64,000 bases of DNA. Origin: Streptomyces sp. S.PB5 (GTDB lineage Bacteria > Actinomycetota > Actinomycetes > Streptomycetales > Streptomycetaceae). Under the pieces are notes generated by a model. It saw only the letters and a program-made list of their open reading frames with translations, ran no database searches and was not told the origin of the DNA. Both the position numbers and the translations under genes were made by a program. Location of the stretch: NCBI RefSeq assembly GCF_030403745.1, contig NZ_JAQMWP010000001.1, positions 558,001-622,000 of the forward strand. The letters run 5' to 3'. Below are positions 37,704 through 46,336 of the stretch, piece by piece; position 1 is the stretch's first letter, and each line of letters begins with the position of its first letter.

Positions 37704-38501
37704 ATGGCACCCACATCGGCCGGTAATCGCAGGACGCGCGTCCATGTGGTCAGTGACGTGCACGGCAACGCCCGTGACCTGGCCCGGGCCGGCGATGGCG
37801 CGGACGCCCTGATCTGCCTCGGCGACCTGGTGCTCTTCCTCGACTACGCCGACCACTCCCGAGGGATCTTCCCCGACCTCTTCGGGGTCGAGAACGCCGA
37901 CCGCATCGTCGAGCTGCGCACCGCCCGCCGCTTCGAGGAGGCGAGCGCGTTCGGCGCCCGGCTGTGGGCCGGCATCGGCATGGACCGGGCGGCGGCCATC
38001 GAGAAGGCGGTACGCAAGCAGTACGCAGAGATGTTCGCGGCCTTCCCGACACCGACGTACGCCACCTACGGCAATGTCGACATGCCGCCCCTGTGGCCGG
38101 AGTACGCCGGACCGGGCACGACCGTCCTGGACGGGGAGCGGGCGGAGATCGGCGGGTGGGTGTTCGGCTTCGTCGGCGGCGGGCTGCGGACGCCGATGCG
38201 CACGCCGTACGAGATCAGCGACGAGGAGTACGCGGCGAAGATCGAGGCGGTGGGCGAGGTCGACGTGCTCTGCACGCACATCCCGCCGGAGGTCCCGGAG
38301 CTGGTCTACGACACCGTCGCGCGCCGCTTCGAGCGGGGGAGCCGGGCGCTGCTGGACGCGATCCGGCGCACGCGCCCCCGCTACGCGCTGTTCGGTCACG
38401 TCCACCAGCCCCTGGTCCGGCGGATGCGGATCGGGGCGACCGAGTGCGTCAACGTGGGGCACTTCGCGGGGAGCGGCAGACCCTGGGCCCTGGAATGGTG
38501 A
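37704..38501 (+). CDS. Calcineurin-like metallophosphoesterase
   Basis: 265 residues. The dinuclear-metal motifs are in order: VSDVHGN (Asp, His), CLGDLV (Asp), TYGNVDMP (Asn), CTHIPPE (His) and FGHVHQP (GHxH). Substrate unknown; relatives hydrolyse cyclic nucleotides, nucleotides or phosphoproteins. An in-frame TTG nine bases upstream is possible, but TACCCT 8 nt before ATG 37704 and absence of a ribosome site favour a leaderless ATG start. Confidence 0.9.
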   Translation: MAPTSAGNRRTRVHVVSDVHGNARDLARAGDGADALICLGDLVLFLDYADHSRGIFPDLFGVENADRIVELRTARRFEEASAFGARLWAGIGMDRAAAIEKAVRKQYAEMFAAFPTPTYATYGNVDMPPLWPEYAGPGTTVLDGERAEIGGWVFGFVGGGLRTPMRTPYEISDEEYAAKIEAVGEVDVLCTHIPPEVPELVYDTVARRFERGSRALLDAIRRTRPRYALFGHVHQPLVRRMRIGATECVNVGHFAGSGRPWALEW

Positions 38502-38619
38502 GGTGGGCGGTGAAGTCGGGCGCTCACGTGCGCGGTAGCCTTCACGCTGCACACACGTACGCAAGACCACCTTGTGAGCAGACCTGCTTTACCGGCCCGC
38601 ATCTGGAGGAGCCACGGCG

Positions 38620-39063
38620 ATGGCGGAACACACCAGCTCGAGCATCACGATCGAGGCGGCACCGGCCGACGTCATGGGGGTGATCGCCGACTTCGCCCGC
38701 TACCCGGACTGGACCGGCGAGGTGAAGGAGGCGGAGGTCCTCTCCACCGACGCGTCCGGCCGTGCCGAGCAGGTGCGGCTCGTCATGGACGCCGGGGCGA
38801 TCAAGGACGACCAGGTTCTGGGATACACGTGGACCGGGGAGAACGAGGTGTCCTGGACCCTCGTCAAGTCCCAGATGCTGCGGTCGCTGGACGGGTCGTA
38901 CATCCTCAAGCCGACGGGGGCCGGGGCGACCGAGGTCACCTACCTGCTGACCGTGGACGTCAAGATCCCGATGCTGGGGATGATCAAGCGCAAGGCCGAG
39001 AAGGTCATCATCGACCGGGCGCTGGCGGGCTTGAAGAAGCGGGTGGAGTCGGGGGCGAAGTAG
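38620..39063 (+). CDS. SRPBCC-family (polyketide cyclase/START-like) lipid-binding protein
   Basis: 147 residues with the helix-grip fold pattern: SSSITIEAAPADVMGVIADFARYPDWTGEV at the N-terminus in family-typical spacing, and a long C-terminal helix ending LAGLKKRVESGAK. These proteins bind hydrophobic ligands in a cavity. GGAGGAG lies well placed before the ATG. It precedes the ArsA-like ATPase gene by 34 nt; the same pair (Rv2185c-Rv2184c) is kept in mycobacteria, hinting at a joint role, possibly with lipids made by neighbouring genes. Confidence 0.87.
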   Translation: MAEHTSSSITIEAAPADVMGVIADFARYPDWTGEVKEAEVLSTDASGRAEQVRLVMDAGAIKDDQVLGYTWTGENEVSWTLVKSQMLRSLDGSYILKPTGAGATEVTYLLTVDVKIPMLGMIKRKAEKVIIDRALAGLKKRVESGAK

Positions 39064-39097
39064 GGATTCACCGCCTGGGGATCTACCGTTCACTCCC

Positions 39098-40267
39098 ATG
39101 CGCACCCTCCTGATCACCGGTCCCGGTGGTGGCGGTCGTACGACCGTTGCCGCCGCCACCGCCCTCGCCGCCGCCCGTGACGGCGTACGCGCTCTCGTCC
39201 TGAGCGCCGATCGCACCGACACCCTCGGTGCGGTCCTCGGTGCGGCCACGGGCCCGGTCCCCGTGGAGGTCCGGGACGGGCTCACCGCCTGGCGGCCCGA
39301 CGCCACCGCCGGTTTCCGGGACGACCTCGCGGGCTTCCAGGAACGTGCCGCCAACGTGCTCGACCTTCTCGGGGCCTCCCGGCTGGACGCCGAGGAGGTG
39401 ACCCCCCTCCCCGGCGCCGAGGAGCTCACCCTCCTGCGGGCCCTGCGCGACGCGGCACTCTCCGAGCGCCACGACCTCCTCGTCGTGGACCTCCCGCCCA
39501 CCCCGCAGGCCCTCGCCCTCCTCGCGCTCCCCGAGGAACTGCGCCGCTATCTGCGCCGCCTCCTTCCCCCCGAGCGCCAGGCGGCCCGGGCCCTGCGCCC
39601 CGTGCTCGGGCGACTGGCCGGCGTCCCGATGCCCTCGGAATGGCTGTACGAGACCGCCGCGCGCTGGGACATGGAGCTCGGCGCGGTCGAGGCGGTCCTC
39701 GCGGACCGGGACACCGTCGTACGGCTGGTCGCCGAGCCCGGTCCGGCCGGTGCCGACGCCGTGCGCGCCGCGGGGCTCGCCCTCGCTCTGCGCGGACTGC
39801 GGACCGATGTGCTGGTGGCCAGCCGGGTGCTGCCGGGAGAGGCGGGGGACGGATGGTTCGCCGGGCTGGCCGCACAGCAGCGCAAGGGTCTGGAGGAGTG
39901 GCAGGAGACGTACGACGTACGACCGGTCCGGCACCTCGGCCATGACCCGCGCGGCACGGACGACCTCGCCGCCCTCGCCGTTCCCGGTGCCGCCGGCACC
40001 ACCTCCGTCGTCGAGTGGCCGGTCGAGGACCGCCTCGCCGACGACGGTGTCCTGGTCTGGCGCATCCCCCTGCCCGGGGCCGTACGCGACGAGCTCGACC
40101 TCATCCGCCGCGGCGACGAACTCGTCGTCACCGCCGGGCAGTTCCGCCGGATCGTGCCGCTGCCGTCCGCGCTGCGCCGGTGCACCGTCGCCGGGGCCGC
40201 GCTGCGGGACGGGGAGCTCGCCATCCGGTTCGCGCCGGACCCGGATCTCTGGCCGCAGACCCCGTGA
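39098..40267 (+). CDS. ArsA/GET3-like ATPase with degenerate P-loop
   Basis: 389 residues of the ArsA family by overall pattern: N-terminal P-loop region, LVVDLPPTPQALALLALPEELRRYL (matching the DTAPTGHTLRLL region), and a C-terminal beta-rich extension. The deviant Walker A that should read GKGGVGKTT is GPGGGGRTT here, so both signature lysines are missing, and ATP hydrolysis may be lost or altered. TACCGT lies 8 nt before the ATG without a ribosome site. Two-subunit complexes of one intact and one degenerate ArsA-like protein are known in mycobacteria; no intact partner is visible in this window. Confidence 0.82.
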   Translation: MRTLLITGPGGGGRTTVAAATALAAARDGVRALVLSADRTDTLGAVLGAATGPVPVEVRDGLTAWRPDATAGFRDDLAGFQERAANVLDLLGASRLDAEEVTPLPGAEELTLLRALRDAALSERHDLLVVDLPPTPQALALLALPEELRRYLRRLLPPERQAARALRPVLGRLAGVPMPSEWLYETAARWDMELGAVEAVLADRDTVVRLVAEPGPAGADAVRAAGLALALRGLRTDVLVASRVLPGEAGDGWFAGLAAQQRKGLEEWQETYDVRPVRHLGHDPRGTDDLAALAVPGAAGTTSVVEWPVEDRLADDGVLVWRIPLPGAVRDELDLIRRGDELVVTAGQFRRIVPLPSALRRCTVAGAALRDGELAIRFAPDPDLWPQTP

Positions 40268-40324
40268 ACCCGGTGCGCCCGTTCGGGTAACGTCGTAGGG
40301 ACGAACCGTAGTCAGGAGTCCGTC

Positions 40325-40822
40325 ATGAGCGAAGAGCTCCCCCCGTCAGAGGCCGCCGATCGCGAGGCCGGCGACGAGGTGCGGGCGACCGACGCCGACG
40401 CCTGGGCGACGGCGTGTGCCGAAGACCTCGCGGCGGAGAAGGCCCGCCGTCGCGCCGAGTACGGCCCGCCCCCGGGCGCGGCCGCCGAGGAACTGCGCAA
40501 GCTCGTCGACGCCGTCACCGACAAGCTGTCGTCCCTCCAGTCACCCCTGTTCGGAGCCGTCGCCGGTACGGCCGCCCAGCAGGTGGTGCACCAGGTCGTC
40601 CAGCAGGCCAAGGCCGCCGTCGAGCCCGTCATCGAACGCAACCCGGACGTCTTCGACCACCTGGCGGCCGCGGGCAACGAACTGCTCGCCGCCTACCGCT
40701 CCGCCGTCCAGGCCCAGGAACAGCGCTGGACCAACCGGAGCACCGATCCGAGGGACCTGGAGGAGCGCCGCCAGGACCGGGGCGATGACCCTGGTCCGGG
40801 GGAGCGCATCGACCTCGACTAG
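40325..40822 (+). CDS. DUF5304-type conserved actinobacterial protein
   Basis: 165 residues, soluble and acidic, with no catalytic motif. The N-terminal ~50 residues are Glu/Ala-rich; residues ~60-125 are predicted helical (LRKLVDAVTDKLSS, QQVVHQVVQQAKAAVEPVIERNPDVFDHL); the C-terminus is a charged tail ending in RIDLD. I recognise it as a conserved streptomycete protein of the DUF5304 type, lying between the ArsA-like and glucokinase genes. AGGAG precedes the ATG by 7 nt. Function unknown. Confidence 0.8.
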   Translation: MSEELPPSEAADREAGDEVRATDADAWATACAEDLAAEKARRRAEYGPPPGAAAEELRKLVDAVTDKLSSLQSPLFGAVAGTAAQQVVHQVVQQAKAAVEPVIERNPDVFDHLAAAGNELLAAYRSAVQAQEQRWTNRSTDPRDLEERRQDRGDDPGPGERIDLD

Positions 40823-40876
40823 AGCCCCCTCGGGTACGGTGGGCCGTAGCGGGGCTCGACCGAAACTGAGGGATTC

Positions 40877-41830
40877 ATGGGACTCACCATCGGCGTCGAC
40901 ATCGGCGGCACGAAGATCGCGGCCGGCGTGGTCGATGAGGAAGGCAACATCCTCTCGACCCACAAGGTGCCGACCCCGGGCACGCCCGAGGGCATCGTGG
41001 ACGCCATTGCTTCCGCCGTAGAGGGCGCTCGTGCCGGGCACGAGATCGTCGGCGTGGGCATCGGCGCGGCCGGTTACGTCAACCGGCAGCGCTCCGAGGT
41101 CTACTTCGCGCCCAACATCCACTGGCGCAACGAGCCGCTGAAGGAGAAGGTCGAGGCCCGCGTGGGCCTCCCGGTCGTCGTCGAGAACGACGCCAACGCG
41201 GCCGCGTGGGGCGAGTACAAGTTCGGCGCCGGCAAGGGCCACCGCAACGTCATCTGCATCACGCTCGGCACCGGCCTCGGCGGCGGCATCATCATCGGCA
41301 ACAAGCTGCGCCGCGGTCACTTCGGCGTCGCCGCCGAGTTCGGCCACATCCGGATGGTCCCGGACGGCCTGCTGTGCGGCTGCGGCTCGCAGGGCTGCTG
41401 GGAGCAGTACGCCTCCGGGCGCGCGCTCGTCCGGTACGCCAAGCAGCGCGCCAACGCGACCCCCGAGAACGCCGAGATCCTTCTCGGCCTCGGCGACGGC
41501 AGCCCCGACGGCATCGAGGGCAAGCACATCTCCATGGCCGCCCGCCAGGGCGACCCGGTCGCCGTCGACTCCTACCGCGAGCTCGCCCGCTGGGCCGGCG
41601 CCGGCCTCGCCGACCTCGCCTCCCTCTTCGACCCCTCCGCGTTCATCGTCGGCGGCGGCCTCTCGGACGAGGGCGAACTGGTCCTCGACCCGATCCGCAA
41701 GTCCTACAAGCGCTGGCTGGTGGGCGGCAACTGGCGCCCGGTGGCGGATGTGATCGCGGCCCAGCTGGGTAACAAGGCCGGGCTGGTGGGCGCGGCGGAC
41801 TTGGCGAGGGAACCCGATCCGATCATGTAA
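40877..41830 (+). CDS. glkA: Glucokinase (ROK family)
   Basis: Phosphorylates glucose with ATP and in Streptomyces is also required for glucose repression. The 317 residues carry the N-terminal phosphate motif GVDIGGTKIAAGVV, the catalytic VENDANAAAWGEY, the ROK zinc site (GHIRM with CGCGSQGCWEQYASG; one His and three Cys) and the FIVGGGLSDE signature. The size and sequence match streptomycete GlkA. GAGGG lies 6 nt before the ATG. It is followed by a copy of the dispersed intergenic repeat. Confidence 0.97.
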   Translation: MGLTIGVDIGGTKIAAGVVDEEGNILSTHKVPTPGTPEGIVDAIASAVEGARAGHEIVGVGIGAAGYVNRQRSEVYFAPNIHWRNEPLKEKVEARVGLPVVVENDANAAAWGEYKFGAGKGHRNVICITLGTGLGGGIIIGNKLRRGHFGVAAEFGHIRMVPDGLLCGCGSQGCWEQYASGRALVRYAKQRANATPENAEILLGLGDGSPDGIEGKHISMAARQGDPVAVDSYRELARWAGAGLADLASLFDPSAFIVGGGLSDEGELVLDPIRKSYKRWLVGGNWRPVADVIAAQLGNKAGLVGAADLAREPDPIM

Positions 41831-41853
41831 CTGAGGCCTGAGGTGTCCTACCC

Positions 41854-41943
41854 AGGGGCGCGGGGCTGCATCAACATGCGGCTCCGCCGCGTGAGCGCGA
41901 CAAGCCACAACGCAGCGGCAGTCGCACATGTACCTCGCGCCCC
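41854..41943 (+). repeat. Dispersed intergenic repeat, copy 3
   Basis: It begins AGGGGCGCGGGGCTGCATC and contains the invariant ATGCGGCTCCGCCGCGTG and GCGCGACAAGCCACAA. The 3' third has diverged (CGCAGCGGCAGTCGC instead of GGCCCGCAGCCGCC) but keeps a terminal CCCC to pair with the 5' GGGG. It lies between glkA and the nuclease-family gene. Confidence 0.75.
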
Positions 41944-41968
41944 GAGTCATTGGGCGTAAATTACCCGC

Positions 41969-42682
41969 ATGCTGCCCCAGAGTTCAGCCCTCATCCGAGT
42001 CCTGAGCTACAACATCCGCTCCATGCGAGACGACACGGATGCGCTGGTCAGGGTGATCCGCGCGTGCGCACCGGACCTTGTACTGGTGCAGGAAGCCCCC
42101 CGTTTCTTCCGCTGGCGCAAGAAACTCGCCCGCCTGGCCCGCGCAGCAGACCTCGTCATCCTCACCGGCGGAGCCACAGCCGCAGGACCGGCGATCCTGT
42201 GCAACCTCCGCACCACCGTCGAGCGCACGGAAGACGTCCTGCTGCCGCTCACTCCGGGACAGCACAGGCGCGGTTTCGCCACTGCCGTCGTCACTCTCGG
42301 CGGCGCCCGCCTCGGCGTGCTGAGCTGCCACCTCAGCCTCCAGAAGGGCGAGCGCTACGAACAGGCCGGCCTGCTCCTCGACCGCGTCGCCGGCATGGGC
42401 GTAGAGCACGCCGTCGCAGGCGGCGACCTCAACGAACGCCCCGGCGGCCGCACCTTCACCCGGCTCACGAGCACCCTCCAGGACTGCTGGGCCGTGGCAC
42501 CCGACGGCGGCGAACACACCTGGACCCGTACCGAACCCCATCAGCGCATCGACGCGATCTTCGCGACGAAGGGCATCGAGGTGCTCGGCTGCGGTGTACC
42601 GCTCGACCTCCCCGAGACGGATTTGAGGGCGGCCACGGACCACCTTCCGGTCCTGGCCACCCTCAAGGTCCCCGTCGGCTAG
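41969..42682 (+). CDS. Endonuclease/exonuclease/phosphatase-family protein
   Basis: 237 residues with the EEP fold motifs: LSYNIRSM, LVLVQEAP (metal-binding Glu), LSCHLSLQ, AGGDLNERPGG (Asp/Asn) and the C-terminal ATDHLPVLATL (Asp-His). It is a metal-dependent phosphodiesterase or nuclease, substrate unknown. TAAATT lies 6 nt before the ATG and there is no ribosome site, so a leaderless mRNA is plausible. Its stop shares CTAG with the convergent gene. Confidence 0.88.
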   Translation: MLPQSSALIRVLSYNIRSMRDDTDALVRVIRACAPDLVLVQEAPRFFRWRKKLARLARAADLVILTGGATAAGPAILCNLRTTVERTEDVLLPLTPGQHRRGFATAVVTLGGARLGVLSCHLSLQKGERYEQAGLLLDRVAGMGVEHAVAGGDLNERPGGRTFTRLTSTLQDCWAVAPDGGEHTWTRTEPHQRIDAIFATKGIEVLGCGVPLDLPETDLRAATDHLPVLATLKVPVG

Positions 42683-43278
42683 ACGACCGCACCCCGCCCG
42701 GGGTCGTCGTCCTCGTCCTCGTCCGTCCGCATGCGCGCCACCAGCGTCGCGAACCCGCCCAGGAAGCCGCCGATCCCGAGGGTCGCGAGCCACCAGGTCA
42801 TGTCCCAGCTGAGCAGCATCGCCAGCAGAAGCAGCAGCGGTCCGCCGAGAACCGCCAGCCACGCGAACTTGGCCGTGGTGTCGGCGGCCGGCAGCGGCGG
42901 CGGCTCCGGCGGGACGAAGTGGCCCTCGTCGTCCTCCTCGAAGTCGTCCTCGGACGGCTCCGGCATCGTGTAGTCGCGCGGCCCGACCCCGGGCGCGAAG
43001 GAGACCGAGCTGCCCAGCGGCTTCGCCGACGCCGGCTTCTCGTCCTCCTCCTCCTTCTCCTCCTCCTTCTTCTCCTTCTTCTCCTTCGGCTTCTCGTCGT
43101 TGGTGTCGGGCTCGAGCAGCGCCAGGTCCTCCACCGACTTGAACGGCTTGGCGCCCGGTGGGTCCTTCGGCTCATCGCCGTACCCGGCGACGATCGCCTC
43201 CCAGGCCGCCGCCTCGTCGAAGGGGACGCCCTGCTCTTCCGGTTCGCGGTCCTCGCGATCGGAGTCGTGCTCAGCCAC
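42679..43278 (-). CDS. Acidic membrane protein of unknown function
   Basis: About 199 residues. The N-terminal ~130 residues are highly charged with a lysine/glutamate run (EKPKEKKEKKEEEKEEEDE), then an acidic patch; two hydrophobic helices follow (FAWLAVLGGPLLLLLAMLLSW and WWLATLGIGGFLGGFATLVA), ending in an Asp/Glu-rich tail. GTG 43278 with GGAAGGGA upstream is preferred; the frame extends 28 codons further into the hydrolase gene. Its first 8 nt overlap the end of the hydrolase gene, so they are probably one transcript. Function unknown. Confidence 0.8.
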   Translation of the reverse strand: MAEHDSDREDREPEEQGVPFDEAAAWEAIVAGYGDEPKDPPGAKPFKSVEDLALLEPDTNDEKPKEKKEKKEEEKEEEDEKPASAKPLGSSVSFAPGVGPRDYTMPEPSEDDFEEDDEGHFVPPEPPPLPAADTTAKFAWLAVLGGPLLLLLAMLLSWDMTWWLATLGIGGFLGGFATLVARMRTDEDEDDDPGRGAVV

Positions 43279-44068
43279 GTGCGGCCGTCCCTTCCTTGCC
43301 GATACCGGTCGCGAGCCGGCCGATGAACGCGAAGCTCTCCTCGAAGATCCGCTCCGCGTCATGGTCCAACGTCGCCACGTGGTAGCTCTGTTCCAGCACG
43401 ATCTCCGTTACGTCCGTGGAGGACACCCGGCTCAGCACGCGCGCGGAGTCGGCCGACGGCACCACATGGTCCTCGGCGCTGCGCAGGAGCAGCAGCGGCT
43501 GGGTGACCTGCGGGAGCTCACCGTCGACGAGGCGGAAGAACTGGCGCAGGGAGTGCGCCGAGTGCAGCGGCACCCGGGTGTAGCCGAGCTCATGAGCGCC
43601 CTCCTTCTTGATGTCGTCGGCGATCCCCGGCGTCGACCGCAGCAGATGGCGCGCCACCGGAAGGGCGTACGGGGCGAGGCCGTGCATACGGTTCGCCGGG
43701 TTGACGACCATCACTCCGCTGATCTCGTCGCCGTGCTTGGCGGCCAGCCGCAGGGCCAGCGCGCCGCCCATGGACAGGCCGGCCACGAACACCTCGGTGC
43801 AGCGCTCGCGCAGGGTGCGCAGCTCGCGCTCCACCTCCGCGTACCAGTCCTGCCAGCCCGTGAGTGCCATGTCCTGCCAGCGGGTGCCGTGCCCCGGAAG
43901 GAGGGGCAGCGACACCGTCAGACCGCGCTCGGCGAGATGCTCCGCCCAGGGGCGCAGCGACTGCGGGGAACCGGTGAAGCCGTGGCAGAGGAGGACCCCT
44001 GTCTCCCCGCCCTCGTGGCGGAACGGCTCGGCTCCGGGGAGGACCGGCACCTTCGGTCTCCTGTTCAT
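43271..44068 (-). CDS. Alpha/beta hydrolase, carboxylesterase or monoacylglycerol-lipase-like
   Basis: 265 residues. Oxyanion-hole motif CHGFTGSP, nucleophile elbow AGLSMGG, acid residue in SAEDHVVPS and histidine in SYHVATLDHD give a complete catalytic triad in the order of Est30-type carboxylesterases and monoacylglycerol lipases. ATG 44068. It is divergent from plsC, a phospholipid-synthesis gene, so an acyl-ester substrate is plausible. Confidence 0.92.
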   Translation of the reverse strand: MNRRPKVPVLPGAEPFRHEGGETGVLLCHGFTGSPQSLRPWAEHLAERGLTVSLPLLPGHGTRWQDMALTGWQDWYAEVERELRTLRERCTEVFVAGLSMGGALALRLAAKHGDEISGVMVVNPANRMHGLAPYALPVARHLLRSTPGIADDIKKEGAHELGYTRVPLHSAHSLRQFFRLVDGELPQVTQPLLLLRSAEDHVVPSADSARVLSRVSSTDVTEIVLEQSYHVATLDHDAERIFEESFAFIGRLATGIGKEGTAARG

Positions 44069-44195
44069 GAGAAGGGTGTGAACGAGTCCAGGTGAGGTTC
44101 ACCGTACGCGACCGCACTGACACCGACCAGGGTCGTCGGGGCCTTTGGCGGTGCTCCGGGTTAAGGTCTGATCGACAGACACAGGAGGCACGGGG

Positions 44196-44957
44196 TTGTT
44201 GTACGGAACGATGAAGGTCGCCATCGGCGGGCCGCTGAAGGTCGCCTTCAGGCCCTGGGTGGAAGGCCTCGAGAACATCCCCGACGAGGGCCCCGCGATC
44301 CTGGCGAGCAACCACCTGTCCTTCTCGGACTCGTTCTTCCTGCCCGCGGTCCTCGACCGCAAGGTCACTTTCATCGCCAAGGCGGAGTACTTCACCACAC
44401 CGGGGCTGAAGGGCCGTCTGACGGCCGCCTTCTTCAAGGGCGCGGGCCAGCTCCCCGTGGACCGCTCCGGCGCGCGCGGCGCGGGTGAGGCGGCCATCAA
44501 GGCGGGCATCGAGGTGCTGGAGCGCGGTGAGCTGTTCGGGATCTACCCGGAGGGCACGCGCTCGCCCGACGGCCGCCTCTACCGGGGCAAGCCGGGCGGC
44601 CTCGCGCGCGTGGCGCTCGCCACCGGCGCGCCGGTCATCCCGGTCGCGATGATCGACACCGAGAAGATCCAGCCGCCCGGGCAGGTCATGCCCAAGCTGA
44701 TGCGGCCGGGCATCCGCATCGGCGAACCGCTGGACTTCACCCGGTACCAGGGCATGGAGCACGACCGTTTCGTGCTGCGCGCCGTGACCGACGAGGTCAT
44801 GTACGAAATCATGAAGCTCTCCGGCCAGGAGTACGTGGACATGTACGCGACCGCCGCCAAGCGGCAGATCGCGGACGCGGCGAAGGCCGAGAAGGAAGCG
44901 GAGAAGGCGGCGAAGGCCGCCCTCGCGAAGGCCGAGAAGGAACGCTCCGAGTCCTAG
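44196..44957 (+). CDS. plsC: 1-acyl-sn-glycerol-3-phosphate acyltransferase family protein (PlsC)
   Basis: Acylates lysophosphatidate to phosphatidate on the inner face of the membrane. The 253 residues show the catalytic SNHLSFSDSF (NHxxxxD), VPDRSGARGAG-like substrate block and YPEGTRSPDG. The C-terminus is a Lys/Ala/Glu-rich helix. The start is uncommon: AGGAGG at 44183-44188 is correctly spaced for TTG 44196 (or the next TTG) and too far from ATG 44211. Paralogs of this family can have other acyl acceptors. Confidence 0.9.
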   Translation: MLYGTMKVAIGGPLKVAFRPWVEGLENIPDEGPAILASNHLSFSDSFFLPAVLDRKVTFIAKAEYFTTPGLKGRLTAAFFKGAGQLPVDRSGARGAGEAAIKAGIEVLERGELFGIYPEGTRSPDGRLYRGKPGGLARVALATGAPVIPVAMIDTEKIQPPGQVMPKLMRPGIRIGEPLDFTRYQGMEHDRFVLRAVTDEVMYEIMKLSGQEYVDMYATAAKRQIADAAKAEKEAEKAAKAALAKAEKERSES

Positions 44958-44999
44958 CTGGGGCTTCGGGGGGGGCAGGGAGTGAGCTGGAGGGCGCGG

Positions 45000-45063
45000 C
45001 GGTGCCGAGACCGTGAGCGCGCGGAGGCCCGAAGGGCTGAGCACGGTCACGGTCTCGGCACCG
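45000..45063. repeat. Long perfect inverted repeat (17-bp arms)
   Basis: GGTGCCGAGACCGTGA (45001-45016) and its exact complement (45047-45062), plus a flanking C:G pair, enclose a 30-nt loop that itself contains GCCC-GAA-GGGC. It lies between plsC and the sensor kinase gene. It may terminate plsC transcription, though no T tract follows; the arms are unusually long. Confidence 0.75.
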
Positions 45064-45112
45064 GCTCGGGCGCCCGGAGGCGAACGACCAAAAATAGGGG
45101 GTGGGCGCGGGT

Positions 45113-46336
45113 ATGGCCAGGCGTGAGCGTGTGATGAGGATGTCGGTGGAGCTGCCGCTGTGGCGTGCGCTCACCGGCTACCGGGTGCTGACCATGCTGT
45201 ACGCGGTCGGGCTGTTCGCCACCAACTACGAGAACTACGACCGCGCGGGCATCGCCTACGCCTACTACGCCGTCCTGATCGTCTGGACGCTGGCCACCCT
45301 GCCCCGGGTCCAGAACGAGGCCGCCTGCACCAAGCGCTTCCTCGCCATCGACCTCGGCATCGCCCTCACCGGCATCCTCCTGACCCCGCTGGCCGTCAAC
45401 GAGCACCACATCGACACCGGCGGCGCCACTCTGCCGTCGATATGGACCGCAGGGTCGGTCCTGGCGTACGCCCTCAAGGGCGGCTGGCGCTGGGCCGCGT
45501 TCGCCTCCACCCCGGTCGCCGTCGCCAACCTGATCGAACGCGGCCAGCCGGCCCGGGACACCGTCCACAATGTGATCCTCGTCTGGGTCGCCTCCATCGC
45601 CATCGGCTACGTCGTCGAGGTCGCCCGCGCCTCCGAGCGCACCCTCGCCCGCGCCCTGGAGATCGAGGCCGCGACCAGGGAACGGGAGCGGCTCGCGCGG
45701 GACATCCACGACAGCGTGCTCCAGGTGCTCGCCATGGTGCAGCGCAGGGGCGCGGTCATCGGCGGCGAGGCGGCCGAGCTGGGCCGGATGGCGGGTGAGC
45801 AGGAGGTCGCGCTGCGCACGCTGGTCTCCGGAGGACTGACGCGCGTCTCCTGGGCGTCGGAGGACGCGGCACAGGGGGCTGTCGTACGCATCGTGGACGA
45901 AGAGGACGAGCCGGAGCCCGAGGGGCCCGTCGATCTCCGCGCGCTGCTCGCCCCGTACGCGGCCGCCAAGGTCAACCTCGCCGAGCCCGGGGCCCCGGTG
46001 GAGCTGTCCCCGGCCGCCGCGAAGGAGCTGGCCGCCGCGGTGGGGGCCGCCCTGGACAACGTACGGAAGCATGCGGGGCAGGACGCGCGTGCGTGGATCC
46101 TTGTCGAGGACGAGCCCGACGAGGTGATCGTGACCGTGCGGGACGACGGGCCCGGTATCCCCGAGGGGCGCCTCGCGCAGGCCGAGGGGGAGGGGCGGAT
46201 GGGGGTCGCCCTGTCGATCCGGGGGCGGTTGCGTGAGCTCGGCGGCAGCGCCGAACTGATCTCCGTGCCCGGGCAGGGCACCGAGGTCGAACTGAAGGTA
46301 CCGAAGGTCTCACGGGGGAAGGCAGGAAAACGATGA
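45113..46336 (+). CDS. Sensor histidine kinase (MacS/NarL-type)
   Basis: About 407 residues. Four to five membrane helices (~20-160) without a large external domain, then a short coiled segment, the HisKA_3 phosphoacceptor helix with ARDIHDSVLQVLAMV, and a GHKL ATPase domain (AALDNVRKHAG as N box, DDGPGIPEG as G1). Signal unknown; membrane-embedded sensing is likely. ATG 45113 is a compromise among several close starts (GTG 45101, ATG 45134). Its stop overlaps the response regulator start by 4 nt, so they form one two-component system. Confidence 0.92.
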   Translation: MARRERVMRMSVELPLWRALTGYRVLTMLYAVGLFATNYENYDRAGIAYAYYAVLIVWTLATLPRVQNEAACTKRFLAIDLGIALTGILLTPLAVNEHHIDTGGATLPSIWTAGSVLAYALKGGWRWAAFASTPVAVANLIERGQPARDTVHNVILVWVASIAIGYVVEVARASERTLARALEIEAATRERERLARDIHDSVLQVLAMVQRRGAVIGGEAAELGRMAGEQEVALRTLVSGGLTRVSWASEDAAQGAVVRIVDEEDEPEPEGPVDLRALLAPYAAAKVNLAEPGAPVELSPAAAKELAAAVGAALDNVRKHAGQDARAWILVEDEPDEVIVTVRDDGPGIPEGRLAQAEGEGRMGVALSIRGRLRELGGSAELISVPGQGTEVELKVPKVSRGKAGKR

